Shown: positions 1 to 9,520, counted from the first letter of the stretch. The stretch: 64,000 bases of DNA from Microbacterium sp. MYb66 (GCF_002979435.1 NZ_PCOV01000003.1:1-64000); one strand, 5' to 3'. Notes: generated by a model not told the origin, from the letters alone. A program made the numbers and translations.

Positions 1-26
1 CGGTGGGGGTGGAGGGTGGAGTGGGG

Positions 27-1454
27 TCAGGCGGCGAGGGCGAGAGCGCGGCGGTGGGCGACGCGGTGCCCGACCCAGAAGCCGATCGCGATGAGCCCGG
101 CCAACGCGATGCCGAGGATCCAGGGCAGCATCGACGGCGCAGCTCCCGCCGTCGCGGTGGCGAGCGTTCCGGATCCTTCCGCGATCAGACCGTTGCCCGC
201 GGCGAGGTCGGCCGCACCCGTCTCGAGCTTGTCCCCGCCCGCCGCGAGGTCGCCGGAGCCTTCCGCCACCGCATCCGCGCCCTCGGAGAGCTGTCCGATC
301 CCGTCGTTGAGGTCGCCCGCGCCCGACTGCAGCGTGCCCACCCCCGCGGCGAGGGTGCTCGCGCCGTCGTTCAGGCGGCTCGCCCCCGCATCGAGCTTCG
401 TCGTACCGGAGTGCAGGGCGGATGCTCCGGAGGAGAGCACCTGCAGTCCCGAAGCCAGCCGCGCCGCGCCCGCAGAGAGCTCCGTGGTCCCGGATTTCAG
501 TGCCTGCGCGCCGGCGACCAGCGAAGGCGCGGCCGCGGGGGCGACGAGCGCCACGGTGCCCGGCCACTTGTTGGCCGGATCTCCGTTGACGATGGCGCCG
601 ACACCCGCGGACACCTGCGCCGCTCCGTCGGCGGCGCCCACCAGTCCCTGCGCGAGAGCAGGTGCGGCAGCCGCCGGAGCCGCCATCGCGTCCACCTCCT
701 TGTCGACCCCCGCCGCGAGCGCGGCGAGCGCCTGCAGCTGCGGGTTCGTCGGGTCGGTGGCGAGCAGGCCGGCGAGGCCGTCGGCGAGCTGCTGGGAATG
801 ACCGGGGGCCGTGGCAGCCAGGCCCTCCAGAGCGGCCTTCGAGTTCGGGTGGGCGAGGGTCAGCACGTTCGGCGTCACGCCCGCCGCGAGCGCGTCGGTG
901 AGCTCCGTCGCACCGGCGAGCACGGCGGTCGAGTACTGGTGCGCGCCGTTGACGCCGGCGGCGAGCTGGGTGGCTCCGGCCAGGAGCTTCGCGGCTCCGG
1001 CATCCGCGGTCACCAGGTTCGAGGCGAGGGACTGCGCACCGGTGAGAGCGGTCTGCGCGCCGCCGCTGAGCCTGCCTGCACCCGCGACGGCGGTGGAGGC
1101 GCCGTCGGCGAGGTCGCGTGCTCCCTCGGCGAGAGTCGTCGCTCCGGTCGCGGCGGTCGTGGCGCCGTCGCTCAGCTTCTGGGAGCCCGCGTGCGCGTTC
1201 GCCGCACCGTCGGAGAGGTCGCCGCTGCCCTCGGCGAGCCGGTCGGCGCCGTCCGAGAGATCCGTGGCCCCGGCGGCGAGGTCGGCGGAACCGGTCTCCG
1301 CGGCCGTGGTCCCTTCGGCGAGTTCGGATGCGCCGGCGGCGATCTTGCTGGTCACCGCGAAGAACAGGATCACCGTCGCTGCCAGCAGCAGGCTGAGCAC
1401 GATCACGGCGATGCGCATGCCGATTCCGTGCGCGTGGGGCTTTGCACTCGTCAT
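27..1454 (-). CDS. Heptad-repeat membrane protein, YhgE/Pip-like
   Basis: Predicted 475-residue membrane protein with one N-terminal transmembrane helix (about residues 13-35), a long low-complexity ectodomain and a C-terminal helix (about 440-462) ending in a short basic tail. The middle is built of seven-residue units of the form LxxGAxx (for example LAEGARD, LADGAST), as in the repeat regions of YhgE/Pip and related X-x-L-x-x-G-A proteins, which probably form a long helical rod outside the cell. It is much shorter than full YhgE exporters and shows no ABC-2 type permease segment. The start at 1454 is chosen because GGGAG lies 7 bases upstream; the open frame extends further but without a ribosome site. 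A role in wall or phage interaction is only a guess from the Pip name. Confidence 0.75.
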   Translation of the reverse strand: MTSAKPHAHGIGMRIAVIVLSLLLAATVILFFAVTSKIAAGASELAEGTTAAETGSADLAAGATDLSDGADRLAEGSGDLSDGAANAHAGSQKLSDGATTAATGATTLAEGARDLADGASTAVAGAGRLSGGAQTALTGAQSLASNLVTADAGAAKLLAGATQLAAGVNGAHQYSTAVLAGATELTDALAAGVTPNVLTLAHPNSKAALEGLAATAPGHSQQLADGLAGLLATDPTNPQLQALAALAAGVDKEVDAMAAPAAAAPALAQGLVGAADGAAQVSAGVGAIVNGDPANKWPGTVALVAPAAAPSLVAGAQALKSGTTELSAGAARLASGLQVLSSGASALHSGTTKLDAGASRLNDGASTLAAGVGTLQSGAGDLNDGIGQLSEGADAVAEGSGDLAAGGDKLETGAADLAAGNGLIAEGSGTLATATAGAAPSMLPWILGIALAGLIAIGFWVGHRVAHRRALALAA

Positions 1455-1560
1455 TGAGGACTCCCGGGGGTCAGTGGCGTCGTTGCCACGGGCGACTGTA
1501 TGGGCGCGCCGGTACGCGACCGGTGGATTTGCCGTTCGAAACCAAGTCTCAGCACAGGTG

Positions 1561-1585
1561 GGACTCAGTTTCTTGTGGTGAGTCC
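1561..1585. promoter_or_regulatory. Dyad between the repeat protein and thioesterase genes
   Basis: GGACTCA (1561-1567) and TGAGTCC (1579-1585) form a perfect 7-base inverted repeat with an 11-base spacer in the divergent intergenic region. It looks like a dimeric repressor site, but no regulator gene is adjacent, so its partner is unknown. Confidence 0.35.
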
Positions 1586-1668
1586 ACAAAGGAGCCCCCG
1601 CGGTCCCTGTCGCTCCCCGGAAAACCAGCCGTAACATCGCGGACTCACGATCCGCCTAGCCTCGGACC

Positions 1669-2136
1669 ATGGCGAAGCAGAAGGCACCGGCGTGGTCGGA
1701 AGACGGACTCAACTTCCGCACGCGCAAATGGGTGCGGCCGGAGGACCTCAACGCGAACGGCTCACTGTTCGGCGGGAGCCTGCTGAAGTGGATCGACGAG
1801 GAGGCGGCGATCTACGCGATCGTGCAGCTGGGCAACTACCGCGCGGTCACCAAGCACATCTCGGAGATCAACTTCGAGGCGTCGGCGGTGCAGGGCGATC
1901 TGATCGAGATCGGCCTGCAGGCCACGCACTTCGGCACGACGTCTCTGACGATGCGCGCGGTGGCTCGCAACATGATCACGCGCAAGCGCATCCTCACGAT
2001 CGACAAGATCGTGTTCGTCAGCCTTGACGACGACGGCGTGCCGACCCCGCACGGCTATCGCGAGATCACCTACGACCGTGACCGGATGCCGACCGAGCAC
2101 AGCGCGACCGGGACGATCCGGCTTCCCTCGCTCTGA
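1669..2136 (+). CDS. Acyl-CoA thioesterase, hotdog fold
   Basis: A 155-residue single-domain hotdog thioesterase of the YciA/acyl-CoA hydrolase type. It opens with a conserved stretch (FRTRKWVRPEDLNANGSLFGG) in which NANGSLFGG precedes the central helix LLKWIDEEAA carrying the catalytic acid region, followed by the beta-sheet segments typical of the fold. The length matches the family (130-160 residues). It is predicted to hydrolyse cytosolic acyl-CoA to free acid and CoA; chain-length preference cannot be read from sequence. It is monocistronic, divergent from the heptad-repeat gene and convergent with the trans-sulfuration gene. Confidence 0.88.
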   Translation: MAKQKAPAWSEDGLNFRTRKWVRPEDLNANGSLFGGSLLKWIDEEAAIYAIVQLGNYRAVTKHISEINFEASAVQGDLIEIGLQATHFGTTSLTMRAVARNMITRKRILTIDKIVFVSLDDDGVPTPHGYREITYDRDRMPTEHSATGTIRLPSL

Positions 2137-2169
2137 CCGGCGCGAACGCGAACCGCCCGAACCACCCCT

Positions 2170-3423
2170 CTACGTGCGAACGACCCCCCTGCGCGCGTCA
2201 CTCGAGGGGGTGGCCCGGACGGAGAAGGGTGGCTCGGCGGACGAAGACGCGCTCGCAGCCGCGAAGGCCCGGGCGAGGTCGGCGATCAGGTCGTCGACAT
2301 CCTCCAGACCGATCGAGAGGCGGAGCACGTCGGCGGCCGGCCTCGCCTCGGGCGGCACCGGGCGGTGGGTGAGCGCCGCCGGATGCTGGATCAGTGAGTC
2401 GACTCCGCCGAGCGAGACGGCGTGCGTGAACAGCGTCGTCGCGGTGGTGACCGCGGATGCCGCGGCGAAACCGCCCCGCATCCGCATCGCGATCATCGCT
2501 CCCGTGCCGCGCATCTGCCGCTCCAGGATGCCGCGCGGATCCCCGTCGAGCCCCGGATAGAACACCTCGGCGACCTCGGGCCGGTCGATCAGCCACTGCA
2601 CCACCCGCCGCGCGCTCTCCTGCTGGTGCCGCACGCGCACCGGCAGGGTCGTGAGACCGCGGTGCAGCAGATAGGCCCCGAGGGGATGCAGCAGCCCGCC
2701 GGTCACCGCCCGCACGCGGCGCAGCGCCTCCGCGGTCTCTTCGCTGCATGCGACGACACCGGCGATCACATCGCCGTGGCCGCCGAGGTACTTGGTGGCG
2801 CTGTGCAGCGACATCGCCGCGCCCAGGTCGATGGGGTTCTGCAGCACCGGGGTCGCGAACGTGTTGTCGACCACGACCGGCACCGACCCTGCCTGACGCA
2901 CGACGTCGGCGATGTCAGCGATGTCGAGCGTCGGGTTCGCCGGCGTCTCCACGACGACCAGTCCGGTGTCGGGGCGCACGGCCGCGGCCACCTCGTCCGG
3001 GTGACAGTAGGTGGTCTCGACTCCGAGCAGCCCCGAGCCGAGGAGGTGGTCGGTGCCGCCGTAGAGCGGACGCACCGCGACCACGTGCCGCGCACCCGTC
3101 GCGCCGGTGTGCGCGAGAATCACCGCGGTCATCGCCGCCATGCCCGAGGCGAAGGCGACGGAGGCCTCGGCGTGCTCGAGCTCGGCGAGTGCCTCCTCGA
3201 AGCGCGCGACCGTGGGGTTCCACAACCGCGCGTAGACCATGCTGCCGTCGACGGGCGGCCGCCCCCCGGTGGCCATCGCCTCGTACGAGTCGCCGCCGCG
3301 CTCGATGTCGGGGAGCGGGTTGGTCGTCGACAGGTCGATCGGCAGCGCATGGACCCCGAGACCCTCGAGATCGGAGCGCCCGCTGTGGACGGCGACGGTG
3401 TCAGGATGCAGCGGTGCAGTCAT
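2170..3423 (-). CDS. Trans-sulfuration PLP enzyme (cystathionine gamma-synthase/lyase family)
   Basis: A 417-residue fold-type I PLP enzyme of the Cys/Met metabolism family. It shows the YAR motif near the N-terminus (MVYARLWNPT), the LEHAEASVAFASGMAA segment that contacts the cofactor phosphate, and the Schiff-base lysine in SATKYLGGHGD (about residue 210). Family members perform beta- or gamma-elimination or replacement on cystathionine, cysteine, methionine or acyl-homoserine; the sequence alone does not separate these. The start at 3423 is the first ATG that gives the conserved HPDTVAVHSG beginning. It is divergent from an Lrp-type regulator across a 112-base gap containing an inverted repeat, so it is probably regulated by that protein in response to an amino acid. 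Confidence 0.88.
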   Translation of the reverse strand: MTAPLHPDTVAVHSGRSDLEGLGVHALPIDLSTTNPLPDIERGGDSYEAMATGGRPPVDGSMVYARLWNPTVARFEEALAELEHAEASVAFASGMAAMTAVILAHTGATGARHVVAVRPLYGGTDHLLGSGLLGVETTYCHPDEVAAAVRPDTGLVVVETPANPTLDIADIADVVRQAGSVPVVVDNTFATPVLQNPIDLGAAMSLHSATKYLGGHGDVIAGVVACSEETAEALRRVRAVTGGLLHPLGAYLLHRGLTTLPVRVRHQQESARRVVQWLIDRPEVAEVFYPGLDGDPRGILERQMRGTGAMIAMRMRGGFAAASAVTTATTLFTHAVSLGGVDSLIQHPAALTHRPVPPEARPAADVLRLSIGLEDVDDLIADLARAFAAASASSSAEPPFSVRATPSSDARRGVVRT

Positions 3424-3436
3424 GTCTCCACGTTGC

Positions 3437-3455
3437 CGGAATCGCGAAGATTCCG
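3437..3455. promoter_or_regulatory. Inverted repeat between the PLP enzyme and Lrp regulator
   Basis: CGGAATC (3437-3443) and GATTCCG (3449-3455) form a perfect 7-base dyad with a 5-base spacer, inside the divergent promoter region. The Lrp/AsnC product of the right-hand gene is the obvious candidate ligand-dependent binder. Confidence 0.5.
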
Positions 3456-3535
3456 CAGGAACTCGACAGGATCCGCTGCTGCATCGGGGTGGAGCGCTAT
3501 TCTGTGCAACATCCGGCATCCGAAAGGGCACCACG

Positions 3536-4003
3536 TTGGCGAAAGCACAACTCGACGAGACGGATCTCGAGCTGCTCGCGGTCCTCACCCGTGATGCCGA
3601 GACCACGAACAAGGCGCTGGCGCATCGACTGGGCCTCGCCGAATCGACCTGCGCGCATCGGGTGCGTGCGCTCCGCGAGTGCGGGGTGATCCGCGACACC
3701 CGGATCCGCGTCGACGGAGCCGCACTCGGCTTCCCGCTGCAGGCGATCATCAAGGTGCGCCTCGCCAACCACACCGGAGACAAGGTCACCGCGCTGTTCG
3801 ATGCTCTCGCGGCCATCCCGCGGGTGCTGCAGGTGTTCCATGTGGCGGGGGTGGACGACTTCCTCGTGCACGTCGCCGTGCAGGACGCCACGGCGCTCCG
3901 CGACATCGTGCTCGAGCACATCACGGTCCACCCGGTCGTGCGCGGCACCGAGACCCAGCTCGTGTTCGAGCTGCGCGACGGCCCCGGCGTGCTCACCCGC
4001 TGA
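3536..4003 (+). CDS. Lrp/AsnC family transcriptional regulator
   Basis: A 155-residue feast/famine regulator. Residues about 5-55 form the AsnC-type helix-turn-helix (DETDLELLAVLTRDAETT, then ALAHRLGLAESTCAHRVRAL), and residues about 70-145 form the RAM ligand-binding domain. The start chosen is TTG at 3536, preceded by AAAGGG eight bases upstream; no ATG or GTG start gives a complete N-terminus. It is divergent from the cystathionine gamma-synthase/lyase-type gene, the usual arrangement for an Lrp protein controlling amino acid breakdown, so it probably controls that gene and itself. Confidence 0.88.
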   Translation: MAKAQLDETDLELLAVLTRDAETTNKALAHRLGLAESTCAHRVRALRECGVIRDTRIRVDGAALGFPLQAIIKVRLANHTGDKVTALFDALAAIPRVLQVFHVAGVDDFLVHVAVQDATALRDIVLEHITVHPVVRGTETQLVFELRDGPGVLTR

Positions 4004-4066
4004 CCACGGCAGGCGGCGAGGTGGGCCAGGATGGATGCACGTCCGCACAGGGAGCAAGGGAGCACC

Positions 4067-5776
4067 ATGAGCCGCAGCGCCACCGCCGCCACGCACACGA
4101 TCCGCGAGATGCGGGACTTCCTGTTCGCGAACGCCACCGACTATGCGGCGGCCCGCGCCGGGTTCGCCTGGCCGGAGGTCTCGGAGTTCAACTTCGCACT
4201 CGAGTGGTTCGACGTCGTCGCCGGGGAGAGGCCCGATCGCCCGGCGGTGCAGATCGTCGAGGCCGACCTGAGCCTGCGGTCCTGGACCTACGGCGAGCTG
4301 TCGTCGCGGTCCGACCAGGTCGCGGCATGGCTCTCCGGTCTCGGCATCCGCCGCGGCGACCACGTGATCGTGATGCTCAACAACACGATCGAGCTGTGGG
4401 AGGTGATGCTGGCGATCACCAAGATCGGCGCGGTGTCGATCCCCACGTCGACCCTGCTCTCGGCGTCGGATCTCGCCTACCGGATCGACCACGGGAGGGC
4501 ACGCGCGGTCATCACCCTCGGCGCACTCTCCGACCGCCTCGACGGCGTCGACGACGGCATCCTGCGCATCGGCGTGGGCGCCGGCATCCCGAGCGGCTGG
4601 GCGCGCTTCGAGGACTCGGCGGGTGCTCCCCCGACCTTCGAGCCCGACGGCCGGACCGCGGCATCCGACACCGCGCTGCTCTATTTCACCTCCGGCACCA
4701 CCAACCGCCCGAAGCTCGTGCAGCACACGCACGTGTCGTACCCGATCGGGCACCTCTCGACCATGTGGTGGCTCGGCGTGCGACCCGACGACGTGCACCT
4801 CAACATCTCCTCGCCCGGCTGGGCCAAGCACGCGTGGTCGAGCTTCTACTCGCCGTTCCTCGCCGAGGCGACGGTGTTCGTCTACAACTACGACCGGTTC
4901 GACGCGAACACGCTCATGCAGGTCATGGACACCCATCACGTGTCGACGTTCTGCGCGCCGCCGACGGTGTGGCGGATGCTGATCCAGGCCGACCTCGCCC
5001 GTCTCACCCATCCGCCGCGCGAGCTGGTCGGCGCCGGCGAGCCGTTGAACCCCGAGGTGATCGACCGCGTGCGCGACGCCTGGGGAGGCACGATCCGCGA
5101 CGGCTTCGGCCAGACCGAGATGACCGCCTGCATCGGCAACTCCCCCGGCCAGACGGTCAAGGTCGGATCGATGGGACGCCCGCTCCCCGGGTATCCGGTG
5201 GTGCTGCTCGACCCCGTCACCGGCGAGGTCGTCGACGGGGAGGGCGAGATCGCGCTCGACCTGGAGCATCCGCCGCTCGGACTCATGGCCGGGTACTACG
5301 ACGATCCGGAGAAGACCGCGGAGTCACGCGCGGGCGGGTACCACCACACGGGGGACATCGCCGTGCGCGATGCCGACGGCTACCTCACGTACGTCGGGCG
5401 CTCCGATGACGTCTTCAAGGCGTCCGACTACAAGATCTCGCCGTTCGAGCTCGAATCGGTGCTGCTGGAGCACGACCTGGTGGTCGAGGCCGCCGTGATC
5501 CCGAGCCCCGATCCGACCCGACTCGCCGTGCCGAAGGCGTACGTCTGCCTGACGCCGGAGACGACGGCCGCGGAGGCCGACGCCGCACGCGCGATCTTCG
5601 CGTACGCCCACGATCGCCTCTCCGCACACCTGTGGGTGCGGATCATCGAGTTCGTGCCGGAGCTGCCGAAGACGATCTCCGGCAAGATCCGGCGCGTCGA
5701 GCTGCGGGCTCGCGAAGCCGCGCGGGTGGAGTCCGGCGACGAGGCCGGACAGCACCGCGACCGCGACTACCGCTGA
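4067..5776 (+). CDS. Acyl-CoA synthetase, AMP-forming
   Basis: A 569-residue adenylate-forming ligase related to acetyl-/medium-chain acyl-CoA synthetases. The phosphate-binding loop FTSGTTNRPK lies near residue 207, the adenine motif GFGQTEMT near 344, the hydroxyl-binding TGD near 428, the hinge GRSDDVFK near 444, and the C-terminal lysine motif PKTISGKIRR near 535. It activates a carboxylic acid to the acyl-adenylate and then the CoA thioester. The W/GWAKHAW segment and the overall pattern resemble the benzoate/medium-chain acid branch, but substrate is not determined. The ATG at 4067 has AAGGGAG just upstream; an earlier in-frame ATG at 4031 lacks a ribosome site. Confidence 0.9.
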   Translation: MSRSATAATHTIREMRDFLFANATDYAAARAGFAWPEVSEFNFALEWFDVVAGERPDRPAVQIVEADLSLRSWTYGELSSRSDQVAAWLSGLGIRRGDHVIVMLNNTIELWEVMLAITKIGAVSIPTSTLLSASDLAYRIDHGRARAVITLGALSDRLDGVDDGILRIGVGAGIPSGWARFEDSAGAPPTFEPDGRTAASDTALLYFTSGTTNRPKLVQHTHVSYPIGHLSTMWWLGVRPDDVHLNISSPGWAKHAWSSFYSPFLAEATVFVYNYDRFDANTLMQVMDTHHVSTFCAPPTVWRMLIQADLARLTHPPRELVGAGEPLNPEVIDRVRDAWGGTIRDGFGQTEMTACIGNSPGQTVKVGSMGRPLPGYPVVLLDPVTGEVVDGEGEIALDLEHPPLGLMAGYYDDPEKTAESRAGGYHHTGDIAVRDADGYLTYVGRSDDVFKASDYKISPFELESVLLEHDLVVEAAVIPSPDPTRLAVPKAYVCLTPETTAAEADAARAIFAYAHDRLSAHLWVRIIEFVPELPKTISGKIRRVELRAREAARVESGDEAGQHRDRDYR

Positions 5777-5780
5777 GCGC

Positions 5781-6221
5781 TCAGGGAACGATCGCGATCG
5801 ACGCCGTCGCCGCGGCCTTCGTCGCGCGCGCCGACCGCACCGCCGAGGCGACCGTCGCCTTCGGGGCGGGCACCGCCTTGGAGGCGGGCACCGCCTTCGG
5901 CAGGTCGTCGGCAGCAGCGCGCTCCGGTCGCCCGACGCCCGCCGCGCTCACGATCGCACGCACGACGCCTCCGATCACCAGCATCGCCGCGAGTGCGGCG
6001 CACGCCAGGATCAACGGCATCCACTGGTTCGCGAACGACGCCGTGAAGCTCATCAGCGCGAACACGATCCACACCCCGACCGCGCCTCCGCTGAGCCCTC
6101 CGGATCCTCGGATGATCGCGACCGCCGCGACGACCGCGCAGATCACGGCGAGTGCCGCTCCCACGTAGCCGATCGGCACCATCACCGCGGCCAGATCGCT
6201 GGCCACTCTCATTGTCGTCAT
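5781..6221 (-). CDS. Small integral membrane protein, unknown
   Basis: A 146-residue protein with three or four hydrophobic segments in its first 90 residues (about 12-38, 46-64, 68-90), followed by an alanine- and lysine-rich tail with repeated KAVPA-type units (PKAVPASKAVPAPKATVA). I do not recognise a family. It is convergent with the acyl-CoA synthetase gene, 4 bases away, and stands alone. The tail is probably cytosolic and disordered; no function can be assigned. Confidence 0.65.
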   Translation of the reverse strand: MTTMRVASDLAAVMVPIGYVGAALAVICAVVAAVAIIRGSGGLSGGAVGVWIVFALMSFTASFANQWMPLILACAALAAMLVIGGVVRAIVSAAGVGRPERAAADDLPKAVPASKAVPAPKATVASAVRSARATKAAATASIAIVP

Positions 6222-6364
6222 GACGACCCCCCGTCAGCGGAAACTCCGCTATCTCGACACTAGAAGTGTCTCCCCGAAAGGCCATCCGTCTCAAGTCCGA
6301 CCTGCATCATCCTGCAGACGGATATCTCGCGGACGGGAAGGGCCTCGAAGAGGTCGGTGTCAGG

Positions 6365-7837
6365 TCAGCGCCGGGTCAGCCACCGCAGGCGGCGGGTGCG
6401 CACGACCGGCACGGACTGGGTCACCACCGCGTCGACGACCATGGAGCCGTCGGTCGGGCCGACGATCGCGATCGCGGAGGTCTCGGTCGCCTCCGCAGGA
6501 TCGATGGGCAGTCGCCCGAGCGCGCGGTGTGCGCGTACGTAGGCGGGCACGAGCAGCACGATCGCACCGATCCAGGCGAGCGGGTTGCTGAGTGCGACGC
6601 CGTCGAAGCCGATCCAGGCGCCGAGCACGATGGCCGCACCGACGCGCATGACCAGCTCGATCACCCCGGTGACGGTGGGCACGAGCGTGTGCCCGAGCCC
6701 CTGCAGGGCGCCGCGGAGCACGAACAGCATGCCCAGCGCCCAATATCCGCAGCCGTTGATGATGAGCATCCGATGGGCGAGGTCGACGACGTCGTCCGAC
6801 CCCTCGCCGATGAACAGGCGCACCATCGGGGCACCGAAGGCGATCAGCAGGCCGCCGAGGACCACTCCGGCCCCGACGGCCATCCAGGTCGCCTCGACGA
6901 CACCACGACGGATGCGATCGGGTCGACGACCGCCGTGGTTCTGCGCCGCGTACATCGAGACGGCGAGGCCGAGCGACGAGAGCAGTGCGACCGCGAGGCT
7001 GTCGACGCGGGAGCCGGTCGTGTAGGCGGCGACCGCGTCGGCGCCGAGGGTGTTCAGCGCCACCTGCACGGTGAGGGTGCCGATCGCGATGATCGACGCC
7101 TGGAACCCCATGGGCAGGCCGAGGCGCAGGTGCTCCGAGATGTCGGCGCGGGTGATCCGCCAGTCGGCACCGCGCAGGTGCAGCATCGGCAGGCGGCGCC
7201 GCACGAACTCGAGGCACAGTGCCACCGAGACGGCCTGCGCGACGACCGTGGCGAGCGCGGCTCCGCCGACGCCCCATTCGAGGGGACCGACCATCAGCAC
7301 GACGAGCCCGACGTTCAGGGCGCACGACACGGTGAGGAACACCAGCGGCGTCTTGGAGTCGCCGATCGCGCGGATGATCGCCGAGAGGTAGTTGAAGAAC
7401 ATCGTCGCGCTCGCCCCGAGGAAGCTGATCTGCGTGAAGATCGTGGCCTCTGCCATCAGCTCGGGCGGGGTACGGAGCAGAGCGAGGACGGGGCCGGCGA
7501 GCAGGGGCGCTCCGACGGTCAGGATCACGCTCGTGATCGCGCTGAGGAGCACGCCGGTCGCGACCGATCGACGTACCGCGGCGTCGTCCCGCGCGCCGAA
7601 CGCCTGCGCGATCGGGATCGCGAATCCGCTCGTCAGGCCCCAGGCGAACCCGAGCAGCAGGAAGAGCAGGCTGCCGGTCGCACCGACCGCGGCGAGCGAG
7701 GTGACGCCCAGGTGCCGGCCGACGACGATCGCGTCGGCGAACTGGTACAGCTGCTGCACCACGTTGCCGAGGAGGAGAGGGATGGAGAAGGCAAGGATGA
7801 CGCGCCACGGGCGGCCCGTGGTGAGGGAGGTGGCCAT
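6365..7837 (-). CDS. MATE family efflux transporter
   Basis: A 490-residue polytopic protein with about twelve hydrophobic helices arranged as two six-helix halves, the hallmark of the multidrug and toxic compound extrusion family. The opening (FSIPLLLGNVVQQLYQFADA followed by a VGRHLG motif) is the diagnostic first-helix signature of the DinF/NorM-like branch. It probably exports cationic drugs or metabolites using a sodium or proton gradient. The last 35 residues form a polar tail. It is monocistronic and divergent from the amino acid permease. Confidence 0.9.
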   Translation of the reverse strand: MATSLTTGRPWRVILAFSIPLLLGNVVQQLYQFADAIVVGRHLGVTSLAAVGATGSLLFLLLGFAWGLTSGFAIPIAQAFGARDDAAVRRSVATGVLLSAITSVILTVGAPLLAGPVLALLRTPPELMAEATIFTQISFLGASATMFFNYLSAIIRAIGDSKTPLVFLTVSCALNVGLVVLMVGPLEWGVGGAALATVVAQAVSVALCLEFVRRRLPMLHLRGADWRITRADISEHLRLGLPMGFQASIIAIGTLTVQVALNTLGADAVAAYTTGSRVDSLAVALLSSLGLAVSMYAAQNHGGRRPDRIRRGVVEATWMAVGAGVVLGGLLIAFGAPMVRLFIGEGSDDVVDLAHRMLIINGCGYWALGMLFVLRGALQGLGHTLVPTVTGVIELVMRVGAAIVLGAWIGFDGVALSNPLAWIGAIVLLVPAYVRAHRALGRLPIDPAEATETSAIAIVGPTDGSMVVDAVVTQSVPVVRTRRLRWLTRR

Positions 7838-8044
7838 GAAGGAGCGGCTCGCAGGACTGGGGGATGGATCGGGGCTCGGACAAGCCTATCGAATCGATTC
7901 GGCGAAGGGGACGCCCATTCCTGATTCCGAGCACCGCCGTGCGATGCGCAGCAGAGGGCCCCGCGTGAACTACTCTGCATCAGCGTGCCCGTCGCTCCTG
8001 AGCGCAGACAGCACGTGTCGAAGACGACCGGAGGAAAGAGAAGC

Positions 8045-9520
8045 GTGACGAAGGAACACACGGGGGCGGACGAGCGGACACGGTCCGACATCGGAGCCGG
8101 CGAGGAACAGCACCTGCGGCGAGCGCTGAGCAACCGCCACATCCAGCTGCTCGCGATCGGCGGGGCGATCGGCACCGGTCTGTTCATGGGCAGCGGCAAG
8201 ACGATCTCGGTCGCGGGGCCGTCGGTGATCTTCGTCTACATGATCATCGGCTTCATGCTGTTCTTCGTCATGCGGGCGATGGGCGAGCTGCTGCTGTCGA
8301 ATCTGAAGTACAAGTCGTTCAGCGACTTCGCGAGCGACCTGCTCGGCCCGTGGGCCGGGTTCTTCACGGGGTGGACCTACTGGTTCTGCTGGGTGGTGAC
8401 GGGCGTCGCCGACGTGATCGCGATCGCCGGGTACACGGATGCGCTGATCCCGGGCGTCCCGCTGTGGATACCGGGCGTCCTCGTGATCGTCATCCTGCTC
8501 GCCCTGAACCTCCCCACCGTCGCCGCGTTCGGCGAGATGGAGTTCTGGTTCGCGCTGATCAAGATCGTCGCGATCGTGGCCCTCATCGTGACCGGACTCG
8601 TGATGATCTTCACCGGCTTCCAGCACGACGCCGGCACCGCGAGCTTCTCGAACCTCTGGGACAAGGGCGGCATGTTCCCGCACGGCTTCATGGGCTTCGT
8701 CGCCGGTTTCCAGATCGCGGTGTTCGCGTTCGTGGGGATCGAGCTGGTCGGCACGGCCGCGGCCGAGACCAAGGACCCGAAGCGCAACCTGCCCAAGGCC
8801 ATCAATGCGATCCCGATCCGCGTGCTGCTGTTCTATGTGGGCGCACTCATCGTCCTGATGGCGGTCACCCCGTGGACCGAGTACGTCGCGGGCGAGAGCC
8901 CGTTCATCGCGATGTTCGCCCTCGCCGGGCTCGGCATCGCCGCGACGGTGGTGAACCTCGTCGTGCTCACCTCGGCCATGTCGAGCGCGAACTCCGGCAT
9001 CTACTCGACCTCGCGGATGGTGTTCGGGCTCGCGCAGGACGGCGATGCCCCACGGATCTTCGGCCGCCTCTCCCGCCGCCGCGTGCCGCAGAACGCGCTG
9101 TTCCTGTCGTGCATCCTGCTGCTGTCCGGCGTCGTCCTGCTCTACGCCGGCAAGGACATCGGCACCGCCTTCGACATGGTGACCACGGTCTCGGCCCTGT
9201 GCTTCATGTTCGTCTGGACGATCTTCCTCTGCAGCTATCTCGTGTATCGGCGCACGCGCAAGGACAAGGTCGCCGCCTCCACGTTCCGGCTCCCGGGAGG
9301 CGTGTTCATGGTCTACGTGGTGCTCGCGTTCTTCGTGTTCATCCTGTGGGCACTCACGACGCAGCCCGACACGCTGACCGCACTGCTCGTCACGCCGATC
9401 TGGTTCGTGGTGCTGTTGGTGGCGTGGCTGTTCGTACGGCGCTCCCCGAACCATCTGGCCCGGCACGAGGCGCACATCGCCCACCTGCGCGATGACTCGG
9501 TCGAGGCGGACACGACCTGA
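8045..9520 (+). CDS. Amino acid permease, CycA-like (APC superfamily)
   Basis: A 491-residue amino acid transporter of the AAT family with about twelve transmembrane helices. The first helix carries the GAIGTGLFMGSGK signature of the substrate site, preceded by RRALSNRHIQLLAIG. The whole pattern is closest to D-serine/D-alanine/glycine permease CycA. Proton-coupled import of small neutral amino acids is likely. The start is placed at GTG 8045, which has GGAGG ten bases upstream; an earlier in-frame GTG at 7985 has none. It is convergent with the DUF2871 gene, 3 bases away. Confidence 0.87.
   Translation: MTKEHTGADERTRSDIGAGEEQHLRRALSNRHIQLLAIGGAIGTGLFMGSGKTISVAGPSVIFVYMIIGFMLFFVMRAMGELLLSNLKYKSFSDFASDLLGPWAGFFTGWTYWFCWVVTGVADVIAIAGYTDALIPGVPLWIPGVLVIVILLALNLPTVAAFGEMEFWFALIKIVAIVALIVTGLVMIFTGFQHDAGTASFSNLWDKGGMFPHGFMGFVAGFQIAVFAFVGIELVGTAAAETKDPKRNLPKAINAIPIRVLLFYVGALIVLMAVTPWTEYVAGESPFIAMFALAGLGIAATVVNLVVLTSAMSSANSGIYSTSRMVFGLAQDGDAPRIFGRLSRRRVPQNALFLSCILLLSGVVLLYAGKDIGTAFDMVTTVSALCFMFVWTIFLCSYLVYRRTRKDKVAASTFRLPGGVFMVYVVLAFFVFILWALTTQPDTLTALLVTPIWFVVLLVAWLFVRRSPNHLARHEAHIAHLRDDSVEADTT

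Noticed and set aside
3..1457. 484-residue plus-strand frame at the window start
   Set aside because: It mirrors the heptad-repeat membrane protein gene, so its repeats are a reflection of the other strand.
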